A stretch of DNA of 12,319 nucleotides from Desulfobacteraceae bacterium (GTDB lineage Bacteria > Desulfobacterota > Desulfobacteria > Desulfobacterales > DAOWNP01), in contig DAOWNP010000034.1 of assembly GCA_030642545.1 (NCBI GenBank), positions 1 to 12,319 of the forward strand, given 5' to 3'. Positions 1 to 8,130 of this stretch are shown in pieces. The notes under the pieces are model-generated. The model had not been told where the DNA came from. It was given only the letters and a program-made list of their open reading frames with translations, and did not search any database. Both the position numbers and the translations under genes were made by a program. The first letter of the stretch is position 1; every line of letters starts with the position of its first letter.

Positions 1-30
1 TATATATTATCAAAATATATATTATCAAAA
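1..30. repeat. 15-bp perfect tandem duplication
   Basis: Bases 1-15 (TATATATTATCAAAA) are repeated exactly at 16-30. The unit is AT-rich and lies about 100 bases upstream of the predicted apr promoter. It may be a slippage product or an upstream AT element; since the window starts here, more copies could lie outside it. Confidence 0.8.
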
Positions 31-119
31 TAATAACTATTGTTGTCAAATCAAAATAGGTAGAGTAATTTTTTTTTAAAAAAACAATAATACTTGCAAA
101 AAAAGAGCTTCAAAAGTTC

Positions 120-148
120 TTGACAAGATTTTTTGGTAATGATAATTT
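120..148 (+). promoter_or_regulatory. Predicted sigma-70 promoter of aprBA
   Basis: A perfect -35 box TTGACA (120-125) is followed after 17 bases by TAATTT (143-148). The overlapping GATAAT (141-146) would give a 15-base spacer. No better promoter is seen nearer to aprB. The predicted start near 155 gives a leader of about 180 bases. An inverted repeat flanks the core promoter: AAGAGCT at 103-109 pairs with AGCTCTT at 150-156, and the pairing continues inward with one extra T. This may be a regulator-binding site. Boxes and spacing are seen; activity and regulation are inferred. Confidence 0.55.
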
Positions 149-154
149 GAGCTC

Positions 155-335
155 TTATTTCTAATGTATCTATATTAGAATTATATATTGATATATAGAT
201 TATATCAATATTTACTATATATTAAAAATTTATTTAAACGGTTTGGGAAGGAGGTGCTTTAAAAGAAATTATTTTTTATAATTGCTTATATGGTACAACA
301 TAATAATTTAAATCATTTAATTAGGAGGTATTTTA
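155..335 (+). promoter_or_regulatory. Long 5' leader of aprBA with hairpin and a solitary Shine-Dalgarno-like sequence
   Basis: The stretch between the predicted transcription start and aprB has no credible gene. It contains a 10-bp perfect hairpin (ATATTGATAT 185-194 with ATATCAATAT 202-211) and an almost complete anti-16S match, AAGGAGGTG (248-256), with no usable start codon at the right distance; only GTG CTT TAA follows, overlapping it. The working ribosome site for aprB is AGGAGGT (323-329), six bases before the ATG. The upstream motif may be a ribosome standby site or chance. The first 154 bases hold only the tandem repeat and the promoter. Confidence 0.4.
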
Positions 336-773
336 ATGCCTAGCTTTGTAATTGCAGAAAAATGTGACGGCTGTAAGGGTGGGGATAAAACAGCATGTAT
401 GTATATCTGTCCCAACGATCTTATGGTTTTAGATCCAAATGCTATGAAAGCATACAACCAGGAACCAGATCAATGCTGGGAATGTTTTTCATGTGTAAAA
501 ATATGCCCGACACAGGCAATAGAAGTAAGAGGATATTCTGACTTTGTACCTTTGGGAAGCAGCATCATGCCTATGATGGGTACAGAAGATGTAATGTGGA
601 CTTGTAAGTTCAGAAACGGTACAATTAAAAGATTTAAATTCCCTATCAGAACTACCCCTGAAGGAGCTGCAAATGCTTATACAGAGCTTTTAGGTAAAGA
701 CCTCAGCTCTAATCTTCTTTCAACAGAAGAAGTTGATGGCACCGTTTTATCAGGACCAACTGAATTAGCATAA
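336..773 (+). CDS. aprB: Adenylylsulfate (APS) reductase beta subunit, ferredoxin-like
   Basis: This is the electron-transfer subunit of cytoplasmic APS reductase. It carries electrons through two [4Fe-4S] clusters to the FAD of AprA, which reduces APS to sulfite and AMP. The protein has 145 residues, usual for the family. Cluster ligands are visible as C10, C13, C21, C25 and C47, C50, C53, C57. The second set is a canonical CxxCxxCxxxCP, while the first has a widened C13-x7-C21 spacing, characteristic of AprB. An extra cysteine is C90. The tail from about residue 90 corresponds to the family's C-terminal extension that wraps around AprA. The start is fixed by AGGAGGT six bases upstream. aprA follows after 48 bases in the same orientation, the conserved apr order. 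Identification is secure from motifs, length and partner. Confidence 0.97.
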   Translation: MPSFVIAEKCDGCKGGDKTACMYICPNDLMVLDPNAMKAYNQEPDQCWECFSCVKICPTQAIEVRGYSDFVPLGSSIMPMMGTEDVMWTCKFRNGTIKRFKFPIRTTPEGAANAYTELLGKDLSSNLLSTEEVDGTVLSGPTELA

Positions 774-821
774 ATAAAATTTATAAATTTTAAAACCGTA
801 TATATTTTTTAGGAGGGTAGA

Positions 822-2795
822 ATGGCAATACCTAATAAACCATTGGGAGAACTTAAAGCTGTAAAAGATCCTGAAGTGGTAGAAAAAGAAGTTGATATCC
901 TTATCGTTGGTGGCGGAATGGCAGCCTGCGGTACTGCATTTGAAGTTAAAAAATGGTGTGGCGACATGAGCGTTTTGCTCTGTGATAAAGCATCTATGGA
1001 AAGAAGTGGAGCTGTTGCTCAGGGCCTTTCTGCAATCAACACATATATTGGTGATAATAAATGTGAAGATTATGTAAGAATGGTTAGAAACGATTTAATG
1101 GGTATCGTTCGTGAAGATTTAATTTTTGATGTTGGTCGTCATGTTGATGATTCTGTTCATCTGTTTGAAGAATGGGGACTTCCCATGTGGAAAAAAACAG
1201 ATGACAACAAAAATTTAAATGGAAAACAGGGTCTGAAATTAGGTTCTTTGAAATCAGGTGCTGCTCCAGTTCGTACTGGTAAATGGCAGATAATGATCAA
1301 TGGCGAATCTTACAAAAGAATCGTTGCTGAAGCTGCAAAACTTGCCCTTGGTGATGACAATATATTAGAAAGAGTTTTTATTGTTGAGCTGTTAACAGAT
1401 GCAAACAATCCTAATCAAATTGCTGGTGCTGTTGGATTTTCAACACGTGAAAATACAGTTTACATCATAAAAGCAAAAACCATGATGATTGCATGTGGTG
1501 GTGCTGTAAATATTTACCAGCCACGTTCAGTTGGTGAGGGTAAAGGTCGTGCATGGTATCCAGTATGGAACGCAGGTTCTACATATACTATGGCATTAAG
1601 AGCAGGTGCTGAACTTTCCATGATGGAAAACAGATTCACCCCAGCTCGTTTTAAAGATGGATATGGTCCTGTTGGAGCATGGTTTCTTCTTTTCAAAGCT
1701 AAACTGCAAAATGGTCTTGGTGAAGATTTTGCTGCAACTGACGCTGTTAAAGCAGAGCTCGAAAAATATGCTCCTTATGGAACAGCAGCAATCACACCTA
1801 CATGTCTGCGTAACCATTTAATGCTTTTTGAAATGAAAGCAGGTCGTGGTCCAATTGTTATGGATACAGTTACAGCTCTTGCCAACATTGGTAAAACAAT
1901 GAATAAAAAAGAGCTTAAACATCTTGAGTCAGAAGCATGGGAAGATTTCCTTGACATGACTTGTGGTCAGGCTAATCTCTGGTGTGCAACAAACACAGAG
2001 CCAGAAAAGAAAAATTCTGAAATTATGCCTACAGAGCCATACCTCTTGGGTTCACATTCAGGATGTTGTGGAATCTGGACATCAGGTCCTGATGAAGACT
2101 GGGTCCCTGATGCATATAAATGGGGCGACAATGGTAAAGTATACAACCGTATGACAACTGTTGTTGGTCTGTTTACAGCAGGTGATGGTGTTGGATGTTC
2201 AGGTCATAAATTTTCTTCAGGTTCTCATGCTGAAGGAAGAATGGTTGCAAAAGAAATGGTTAAATTTGTTAAAGATCATGCTGATTATACTCCAGCTATT
2301 AAAGAGACCAAAGAAGAATTGGTTGATATGGTTTACAAACCAGTAAGAACATATTTAGAGCATTGTGATTATACAACAGCTGTTGATATAAATCCAAACT
2401 ATTTAAAACCATCTGGAATGGCTCTTCGTCTTATGAAAGCTACTCATGAATATGGTGCAGGAACTGCAACATACTATCAGACAAGCAGTAAATGTCTTGA
2501 AGTAGTTTTAGAGTTACTGGAAACGATGAGAGAAGATTGTGAAAAACTTGCAGCCGGTGATCTTCATGAGCTTATGAGAGCATGGGAAATCTATCACCGT
2601 ATTTATACTGTTGAGGCTCATTTACGTCACATTCAGTTCCGTAAAGAAACCCGTTACCCAGGTTTCTACTATCAATCAGATTATCCAGGACAGGATGATG
2701 AAAACTGGTTTTGCTTTGTAAACTCTACATACAACAAAGAAACAAACGAGTGGTCATTGCAAAAACGTGATTATATTAAAATTATTTCTGACTAA
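822..2795 (+). CDS. aprA: Adenylylsulfate (APS) reductase alpha subunit, FAD-binding
   Basis: This is the catalytic subunit of dissimilatory APS reductase (APS + 2 e- to sulfite + AMP), a flavoprotein of the fumarate-reductase/succinate-dehydrogenase superfamily. It has 657 residues, normal for AprA. The N-terminal dinucleotide-binding fold shows the glycine-rich GGGMAACG (30-37) after a beta strand (DILIV, 25-29). The AprA-characteristic segment RFKDGYGPVGAWF (276-288) is intact and probably holds an active-site arginine. GSHSGCCGIW (410-419) carries a histidine, H412, that matches the conserved catalytic region. GLFTAGDGVGCSGHK (449-463) is the second FAD-contact motif. The start ATG has AGGAGGG four bases upstream. 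The gene follows aprB and ends 31 bases before a terminator. There is no frameshift or truncation. The fumarate-reductase alternative is excluded by the AprB partner and these motifs. Confidence 0.98.
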   Translation: MAIPNKPLGELKAVKDPEVVEKEVDILIVGGGMAACGTAFEVKKWCGDMSVLLCDKASMERSGAVAQGLSAINTYIGDNKCEDYVRMVRNDLMGIVREDLIFDVGRHVDDSVHLFEEWGLPMWKKTDDNKNLNGKQGLKLGSLKSGAAPVRTGKWQIMINGESYKRIVAEAAKLALGDDNILERVFIVELLTDANNPNQIAGAVGFSTRENTVYIIKAKTMMIACGGAVNIYQPRSVGEGKGRAWYPVWNAGSTYTMALRAGAELSMMENRFTPARFKDGYGPVGAWFLLFKAKLQNGLGEDFAATDAVKAELEKYAPYGTAAITPTCLRNHLMLFEMKAGRGPIVMDTVTALANIGKTMNKKELKHLESEAWEDFLDMTCGQANLWCATNTEPEKKNSEIMPTEPYLLGSHSGCCGIWTSGPDEDWVPDAYKWGDNGKVYNRMTTVVGLFTAGDGVGCSGHKFSSGSHAEGRMVAKEMVKFVKDHADYTPAIKETKEELVDMVYKPVRTYLEHCDYTTAVDINPNYLKPSGMALRLMKATHEYGAGTATYYQTSSKCLEVVLELLETMREDCEKLAAGDLHELMRAWEIYHRIYTVEAHLRHIQFRKETRYPGFYYQSDYPGQDDENWFCFVNSTYNKETNEWSLQKRDYIKIISD

Positions 2796-2826
2796 AACAG
2801 AACTGATTTTTAATTAAATTATAAAT

Positions 2827-2871
2827 AAAAACCTCTGGATATCATACTTAAAAAGATGTCTGGGGGTTTTT
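2827..2871 (+). terminator. Intrinsic terminator of the apr operon
   Basis: A 17-bp stem pairs 2827-2843 with 2855-2871, using several G-U pairs, around an 11-base loop. The arms begin AAAAACC and end GGTTTTT, with the T-run on the plus strand. It lies just after aprA and implies that aprBA and qmoABC are mostly separate transcripts. Confidence 0.85.
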
Positions 2872-2936
2872 ATTATAATACTGTTAGTGTAAAAAAAAGA
2901 GTGATTTTAATTTTGATTATTAGATATTAAATGAGG

Positions 2937-3009
2937 CTATGGTGAAATTTGAAAGTCTCTGATTGTTTGTACATAGTTAAGTTTCAGATATTTTTAAATT
3001 TCACCATAG
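2937..3009. repeat. Long imperfect hairpin in the aprA-qmoA gap
   Basis: CTATGGTGAAATTT (2937-2950) pairs perfectly with AAATTTCACCATAG (2996-3009). Pairing continues inward with G-U pairs and one mismatch to TCTGA/TCAGA (2958-2962 with 2984-2988), giving about 25 pairs around a loop of about 21 bases. No T-run follows, so it is not a simple terminator. It could be a structured RNA, an operator pair or a remnant of a small mobile hairpin. The rest of the 2872-3176 gap holds no gene: I see a poly-A run (2891-2898), the candidate qmo promoter and the qmoA ribosome site. Confidence 0.7.
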
Positions 3010-3062
3010 TTCTTATACTGTCTGTATTGTTGAAATTAGAACCAAAATTTTGTTTGTTTTAA

Positions 3063-3090
3063 TTGTTTTCAGATTATAGTTAAATATAGT
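3063..3090 (+). promoter_or_regulatory. Candidate promoter of qmoABC
   Basis: TTGTTT (3063-3068) and TATAGT (3085-3090) are separated by 16 bases. This would give a leader of about 80 bases ending in GGAGGG (3166-3171), six bases before the qmoA ATG. A second TATAGT lies at 3075-3080 but with poorer spacing. In such AT-rich DNA this is a moderate prediction; support comes from its position after a terminator and before an operon. Confidence 0.35.
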
Positions 3091-3176
3091 CTAAAAACAG
3101 AATTTAACATCAACTCATAAAATAAAAGATATATAAATATGACTCTATCAAAACTATTTATGCATGGAGGGATAGC

Positions 3177-4454
3177 ATGACAAAAGACAAAGCAGCCCCT
3201 GCTAGCGGAAGCATTTTGGTAGTCGGAGGAGGGATCAGCGGATTGACAACTGCCCTCGAAGCTGCCGAAGTCGGATATGAGGTTTTCCTGATCGAAAAAA
3301 ATTCATATTTAGGAGGAAGAGTATCTCAGCTTAATCAATACTTTCCAAAATTATGCCCTCCTACATGTGGACTTGAAATAAACTTCAGACGTATCAAAGA
3401 CAATCCTAGGATAAAAGTTCTTACACTTGCTGAAGTAGAATCTGTTGAAGGAGAACCAGGAAATTATGAAGCAACAATTAAACTGTCTCCGAGATATGTA
3501 AACGAAAATTGTACATGTTGCGGAGAATGTGCAGATGCATGTGAAACTGAAATTCTTAATCAGTTCAATTTTGGCATGGATAAAACAAAAGCTGCATACT
3601 TGCCTCATGAAATGGCATTCCCTGCTCGATACATCATCTCTTCTGTAATAAAAGGTACAGAAGATGAAAAAAGGTGTAAAGATGCTTGTAAATATGATGC
3701 TATTGATTTTAGTGAAGAACCTAAATCTATCAGTCTTAAAGTTGGATCTGTAGTGTGGGCAACCGGATGGGAACCATACGATGCTACAAAAATTGATAAT
3801 CTGGGATTTGGAAGATATAAAAATATCATTACAAATATGATGCTTGAAAGACTTGCTGCACCAAATGGACCCACAAAAGGTAAAATCCTCAGACCTTCTG
3901 ATGAGGCAGAACCTGAAAGCATTGCTTTTGTTCAGTGTGCAGGCTCAAGAGATGAAAACCATCTTCCTTATTGTTCATATATATGCTGCATGGCATCATT
4001 AAAACATGCAACTTATATCAGGGAAAGATATCCTGATGCAAAAGTATATATTTATTATATTGATATCCGTTCTCCAGGCTACAAATACGAAAAATTTTAT
4101 AAAAAAATTAAAGATGATAAAAACGTAATATTTATCAAAGGTAAAGTAGCTGAAGTAGAAGAAAATATCAATAATGGCAACATAACAGTTATTGCTGAAA
4201 ATACAATTACCGGAGAAAAAACAAAACAGGTTGTAGATATGGTTGTTCTTGCCACTGGTATGCAGCCAACATTAGCCAACGCCAAACCTGATGCAGCTTT
4301 AAAGTTTAATGATGATGGATTTATCTTAAATGATTATAAAAAAGGCGGCATGTTTGGTGCCGGTTGTGCAAATAAACCAGCTGACGTGGTATCATCTAAC
4401 CAAAATGCTACAGGTATTGCCTTAAAAGCAATTCAAACCCTGGTGAAAAGATAG
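3177..4454 (+). CDS. qmoA: Quinone-interacting membrane-bound oxidoreductase subunit QmoA
   Basis: QmoA is a cytoplasmic FAD subunit of the Qmo complex, homologous to heterodisulfide reductase HdrA, and helps pass electrons between membrane quinones and APS reductase. The 425 residues match the family. The FAD/NAD(P) fold is clear: VVGGGISG (15-22), an acidic strand end at E40, then LGGR (45-48). A second nucleotide-site strand gives VVLATGMQP (356-364). A [4Fe-4S] motif C112-x2-C115-x2-C118-x3-C122 is present, with the extra C114 and no following proline. A second ferredoxin half is reduced to C167-x3-C171. The HdrA-type cysteine patch C254, C266, C270, C271 is also present. The start has GGAGGG upstream. 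The qmoB ribosome site overlaps this gene's stop codon. Recognition is firm; cluster assignment is inferred. Confidence 0.95.
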   Translation: MTKDKAAPASGSILVVGGGISGLTTALEAAEVGYEVFLIEKNSYLGGRVSQLNQYFPKLCPPTCGLEINFRRIKDNPRIKVLTLAEVESVEGEPGNYEATIKLSPRYVNENCTCCGECADACETEILNQFNFGMDKTKAAYLPHEMAFPARYIISSVIKGTEDEKRCKDACKYDAIDFSEEPKSISLKVGSVVWATGWEPYDATKIDNLGFGRYKNIITNMMLERLAAPNGPTKGKILRPSDEAEPESIAFVQCAGSRDENHLPYCSYICCMASLKHATYIRERYPDAKVYIYYIDIRSPGYKYEKFYKKIKDDKNVIFIKGKVAEVEENINNGNITVIAENTITGEKTKQVVDMVVLATGMQPTLANAKPDAALKFNDDGFILNDYKKGGMFGAGCANKPADVVSSNQNATGIALKAIQTLVKR

Positions 4455-4466
4455 GAGGAGATTTGC

Positions 4467-6806
4467 ATGGATAAAAAATATTGTGTATATATATGCACAG
4501 GGTGTGGAATTGGTGACTCCCTGAACATAGAAAAGTTATGCGAAGTACCTGAAGAAGAGGGCGTAAATGTTAAAACGCACCCTTTCTTATGCGGAAAAGA
4601 AGGTCTTGCTCTTATTCAAAAAGATGTTGATGATAAAAAAGCCAATACTCTGATGATTGGAGGATGTTCAAGAAGAGTAAACTTTGACAAATTTCGTTTT
4701 GACGGTTGTATTGTTGACAGGATAAACCTGCGTGAGCAGGTAGTATGGTCTCATCCACGATCAGAATATCCTGCTCCTACTGAAGAGCAAAAAGATGATG
4801 AAGAGTTTATTGATCATGTTCAGATGCTTGCTGAAGATTACATTAAAATGAGCATGGCTAAGACAGAAAAGATTGAGCTGCCTGAAGCATATAAACTTGA
4901 AAACTTTTCAAATAGAATACTTGTTATAGGTGGTGGTATTACCGGTTTGTCATCTGCTCTTGACGCATCAAAAGCAGGATACAAGGTGACTGTTGTTGAA
5001 AAAGAGAATTCTCTTGGAGGATATGTATCTCGTCTTCGCATGCAAATGCCTGTTGAATCACCATATGAGACATTGATTCCACCAATAATTGACAGCAAAA
5101 TAAAAGAAGTTCAGGCTGACTCAAATATTGAAATTAAAACAGATACTATTGTTGCAAGAATAGCCGGTCAGCCAGGTGATTTTACAGTTACATTAAAAAA
5201 ACCAGGCGAAAAAATTGCTTTTGATGTTCCTTTTCCTGTACCTGAAGATCAAAAAGTTGATGAAAATGGCAAAGATCTTGATGTAGATCAAATTGCTGAA
5301 ATCTACAAAAAAAATAATGAAGGTCGTGAAGATATTCTTACTATTGATCCGGACGGAGAAAGATTTGGAGCTGTAGTTCTTGCAGCAGGATGGAGACCAG
5401 ACCAATTAGAAGAAAAAGACTATGCTCATCTTGGCATAGGTTCTATACCTGATGTAATTACAAACAATCAGTTTGAAGAGATAGCTGCCAAAGGTAAAAT
5501 AAAAAGACCATCTGATGGAAAAAAAGCAAAATCAGTTGTATTTATTCAAAGTCCTGGTGGAAAAGAGGATGATAGTGATTTTAAATACTGCGGATCTGTA
5601 ACCAGTATGGTAGCATTAAAACAGGCTAAATATCTTCGCGAAGATTATGAAGATGGGAAAGCATATGTGATTTATCAACATATGCGTACTCCAGGTCTTG
5701 CTGAAAATTTTTATAAAAGCCTTCAGCAGGATCCTGGAATATTTCTTACAAAAGGAGATGTTACAACTGTTTCTCAGGAGGGAGCAAGTCTTATTGTAAA
5801 AGCTGAAAATACTCTTCTTGGTAATAAAATTGCTATAAAAGCTGATCTTGTTGTTCTTGCAGCCGGTATGGTTCCTGTTACAGTTGATGATCCTATTATT
5901 AATTTAGCTTACAGACAGGGTCCCGGATTTCGTGATAATGACATTTATGATGGTTATGCTGATTCAAATTTTATCTGTTTTCCTTATGAAACACAAAGGA
6001 CAGGTATCTATGCAGCAGGCTGTATCAGACGCAGTTTGACAATTGAAGAGTCTATGGAAGATGCAACCGGAGCTGCCCTGAAAGCAATTCAATGTATAGA
6101 ATCATCAAACAGAGGGGTTTCAGTTCATCCCAGATCAGGCGATATGACATTTCCTGATTTCTTTTTTCAAAGATGTACTCAATGCAAACGTTGCACAGAA
6201 GAGTGTCCTTTTGGAGCATTAGATGATGATGAAAAAGGTACACCAAAGCCAAATCCAACGAGATGCCGCCGATGTGGAACCTGCATGGGAGCGTGTCCTG
6301 AAAGAATTATTGGTTTTGCTGATTATAATGTAGACAGTATCGGATCAATGATAAAAGCTGTAGGCATACCATCTGAAGATGATTTTGATGAACCACCACC
6401 TCGAATTATTGGTCTGGTTTGTGAGAATGATGCATATCCTGCATTAGATATTGCAGGAATGAACAAGCTTTCATATTCTGCTAATGTAAGATTAATACCT
6501 GTAAGATGTCTTGGTTCTGTTAATGTAATCTGGATTAAAGATGCTCTTGCTGCTGGTGCAGACGGTGTTTTCTTACTCGGATGTAAACATGGCGATGACT
6601 ATCAATGCCATTTTGTAAAAGGCAGCGAACTTGCTGAAATTAGAATGCAAAAAATAGGTGATGCACTGGCTAGTCTGGCATTAGAAGAAGAACGTGTGGC
6701 TCAGTTTGAAGTAGCAATTGATGACTATGACAAATTACCTGGTATTATAAATAAATTTGCTGAAGAAGTTGAAGCACTTGGCCCAAATCCATTTAAAGGA
6801 TTCTAA
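4467..6806 (+). CDS. qmoB: Quinone-interacting membrane-bound oxidoreductase subunit QmoB (HdrA-MvhD type)
   Basis: QmoB is the large soluble subunit of Qmo, an HdrA-like flavoprotein fused to a C-terminal MvhD/FrhD-like domain. Its length, 779 residues, is usual. Order of parts: a cysteine-bearing N-terminal domain (C6, C10, C13, C25, C42, C67, C81); the FAD fold with VIGGGITG (153-160) and LGGY (183-186); a second strand VVLAAGM (462-468); a 2x[4Fe-4S] ferredoxin domain with C570/573/576/580 and C600/603/606/610, both sets followed by proline; and the MvhD-like domain from about 645, with C652, C681, C706 and C714. Of the HdrA central cysteine patch kept in QmoA, only C375 remains here. The ribosome site AGGAGGAG begins inside the qmoA stop codon, so the two are probably translationally coupled. 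Confidence 0.96.
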   Translation: MDKKYCVYICTGCGIGDSLNIEKLCEVPEEEGVNVKTHPFLCGKEGLALIQKDVDDKKANTLMIGGCSRRVNFDKFRFDGCIVDRINLREQVVWSHPRSEYPAPTEEQKDDEEFIDHVQMLAEDYIKMSMAKTEKIELPEAYKLENFSNRILVIGGGITGLSSALDASKAGYKVTVVEKENSLGGYVSRLRMQMPVESPYETLIPPIIDSKIKEVQADSNIEIKTDTIVARIAGQPGDFTVTLKKPGEKIAFDVPFPVPEDQKVDENGKDLDVDQIAEIYKKNNEGREDILTIDPDGERFGAVVLAAGWRPDQLEEKDYAHLGIGSIPDVITNNQFEEIAAKGKIKRPSDGKKAKSVVFIQSPGGKEDDSDFKYCGSVTSMVALKQAKYLREDYEDGKAYVIYQHMRTPGLAENFYKSLQQDPGIFLTKGDVTTVSQEGASLIVKAENTLLGNKIAIKADLVVLAAGMVPVTVDDPIINLAYRQGPGFRDNDIYDGYADSNFICFPYETQRTGIYAAGCIRRSLTIEESMEDATGAALKAIQCIESSNRGVSVHPRSGDMTFPDFFFQRCTQCKRCTEECPFGALDDDEKGTPKPNPTRCRRCGTCMGACPERIIGFADYNVDSIGSMIKAVGIPSEDDFDEPPPRIIGLVCENDAYPALDIAGMNKLSYSANVRLIPVRCLGSVNVIWIKDALAAGADGVFLLGCKHGDDYQCHFVKGSELAEIRMQKIGDALASLALEEERVAQFEVAIDDYDKLPGIINKFAEEVEALGPNPFKGF

Positions 6807-6877
6807 TAATCATTATATAGTTTAATTTAATAACATTTAAGCTCTATATTATACTTTTGTATTTAGGAGGTATTAAC

Positions 6878-8047
6878 ATGTCGGTAGAATACCTTGTTGA
6901 GCCTGATCTTGATTTTATAAATCAAGTTGTCGGACTTGGAGGCGATAGTTTAAAAAAATGTTTTCAATGTGCAACCTGTTCAGTTGTCTGTCCTATTTCT
7001 CCTGAAAACAAACCTTTTCCGAGAAAAGAGATGATAGCAGCATCATGGGGATTAAAAGACAAATTAGTCGGAAATATGGACATATGGCTTTGCCATAACT
7101 GTGGAGACTGCTCTACTCTGTGCCCTCGTGGTGCAAATCCTGGTGATGTCTTAGGTGCAATAAGATCTTATGCAATCTCAGAATATGCAACTCCCAAAAA
7201 ACTTGCTCAGGCGGTAAATGATCCAAAAAAACTCCCTCTGCTTATTGGGATACCAGCAATTATATTCTTTGTTCTGGCTCTTATTACAACAATGTTTGGA
7301 GATAATCTAACAGCTCTTCTCGGTGAGTTGTGGACACACGGTGTTGATAAAAACATTATAGCTCATACAAATTTTATCTCCACATGGTTTGTTGATCTCG
7401 TGTTTGTTCCTTTGTCAATATGGTGTACAGTAATTTTTGCACTGGGACTTAAACGATTTCTTGCTGATATGTATATTGACGCAGTCACTCAGGGGAAAGT
7501 TCAAAATCCGGAATTAAATATTAAAGAACTGTTAAAATCCGTACCTATTGTTCTTTTAAGAATCATAAAGCATGAAAAGTTTAATGAGTGTGGAGAGAAT
7601 CAGGAACGTACAACCGCTCATATGATGGTTTTGTTTAGTTTTATCTCACTTCTTATGGTAACAGGAATTTTCTTTTTTGTACTATATCTTTTTCATATAC
7701 CAGGACCTTATCATCAGTATAATCCTGTTAAGATCTTAGCTAATATAGCTGGAATCTCACTTATTATCGGATCAGCTCTTCTTATTAAAAATCGTCTTGC
7801 ACAAAAAGATCAGGTATCTGCATACAAGGACTGGTATTTAATCGGACTTGTTTTAGGACTTGGACTAACAGGAATGGCTACAGAAATGGCACGTCTTGCA
7901 GGATCTGCCAGTGTCTGTTATTTTACTTATTATATTCATCTTATTTTTGTATTTAACTTAATTGCTTTTCTGCCTTTTTCAAAAATGGCTCATTTTGTAT
8001 ATAGAACCATTGCCATGATATATGCTGAATATGCACAAAGACAATAA
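6878..8047 (+). CDS. qmoC: Quinone-interacting membrane-bound oxidoreductase subunit QmoC
   Basis: QmoC anchors Qmo in the cytoplasmic membrane and reacts with menaquinol. It combines an HdrC-like iron-sulfur domain with a heme-b membrane domain of the HdrE/NarI type. Ligands for two [4Fe-4S] clusters are C28, C31, C34, C38 and C72, C75, C78, C82. About six hydrophobic segments follow, near residues 119-139, 168-190, 246-270, 285-303, 317-335 and 350-368. Histidines H248, H273, H279 and H354 in or beside them are candidate heme ligands. I choose the ATG at 6878 (389 residues) because AGGAGGT (6865-6871) lies six bases before it; an in-frame ATG at 6857 has no ribosome site. It follows qmoB by 71 bases. 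No qmoD or hdrBC gene follows. Confidence 0.95.
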   Translation: MSVEYLVEPDLDFINQVVGLGGDSLKKCFQCATCSVVCPISPENKPFPRKEMIAASWGLKDKLVGNMDIWLCHNCGDCSTLCPRGANPGDVLGAIRSYAISEYATPKKLAQAVNDPKKLPLLIGIPAIIFFVLALITTMFGDNLTALLGELWTHGVDKNIIAHTNFISTWFVDLVFVPLSIWCTVIFALGLKRFLADMYIDAVTQGKVQNPELNIKELLKSVPIVLLRIIKHEKFNECGENQERTTAHMMVLFSFISLLMVTGIFFFVLYLFHIPGPYHQYNPVKILANIAGISLIIGSALLIKNRLAQKDQVSAYKDWYLIGLVLGLGLTGMATEMARLAGSASVCYFTYYIHLIFVFNLIAFLPFSKMAHFVYRTIAMIYAEYAQRQ

Positions 8048-8087
8048 CAATAAGATTTTATTTATATGAAAATGATGAAATATGAAT

Positions 8088-8130
8088 GGTAAATTATGAA
8101 TTAAGGAATTCTATTAATTTATAATTTGCC
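8088..8130. repeat. Non-terminator hairpin downstream of qmoC
   Basis: A 17-base arm at 8088-8104 (starting GGTAAATTATG) pairs with 8114-8130 (ending ATAATTTGCC), with two G-U pairs and a 9-base loop. Outside it, AAAATGA..AAATA (from about 8070) and TATTTCATTTT (to about 8152) can pair imperfectly, so the structure may span about 80 bases. No T-run directly follows. It may stabilise the 3' end of the qmo transcript or be a small mobile hairpin. Confidence 0.65.

Noticed and set aside
1..335. CRISPR-like or transposon-end interpretation of the upstream AT repeats
   Set aside because: Only one short tandem duplication and short palindromes are present, with no spacers, terminal inverted repeats or transposase.
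1963..2346. Open frames in other phases inside aprA and elsewhere under the large genes
   Set aside because: They lie wholly within strongly supported conserved genes, lack ribosome sites, and read as compositional shadows.
2937..3009. A Rex-type redox operator formed by GGTGAAATTT and AAATTTCACC
   Set aside because: Rex sites are compact inverted repeats (TTGTGA-type arms close together). Here the halves are about 45 bases apart and only partly match.
6857..6877. Earlier in-frame ATG for qmoC
   Set aside because: It has no ribosome site, and the strong AGGAGGT lies between it and the ATG at 6878, where family-like sequence begins.
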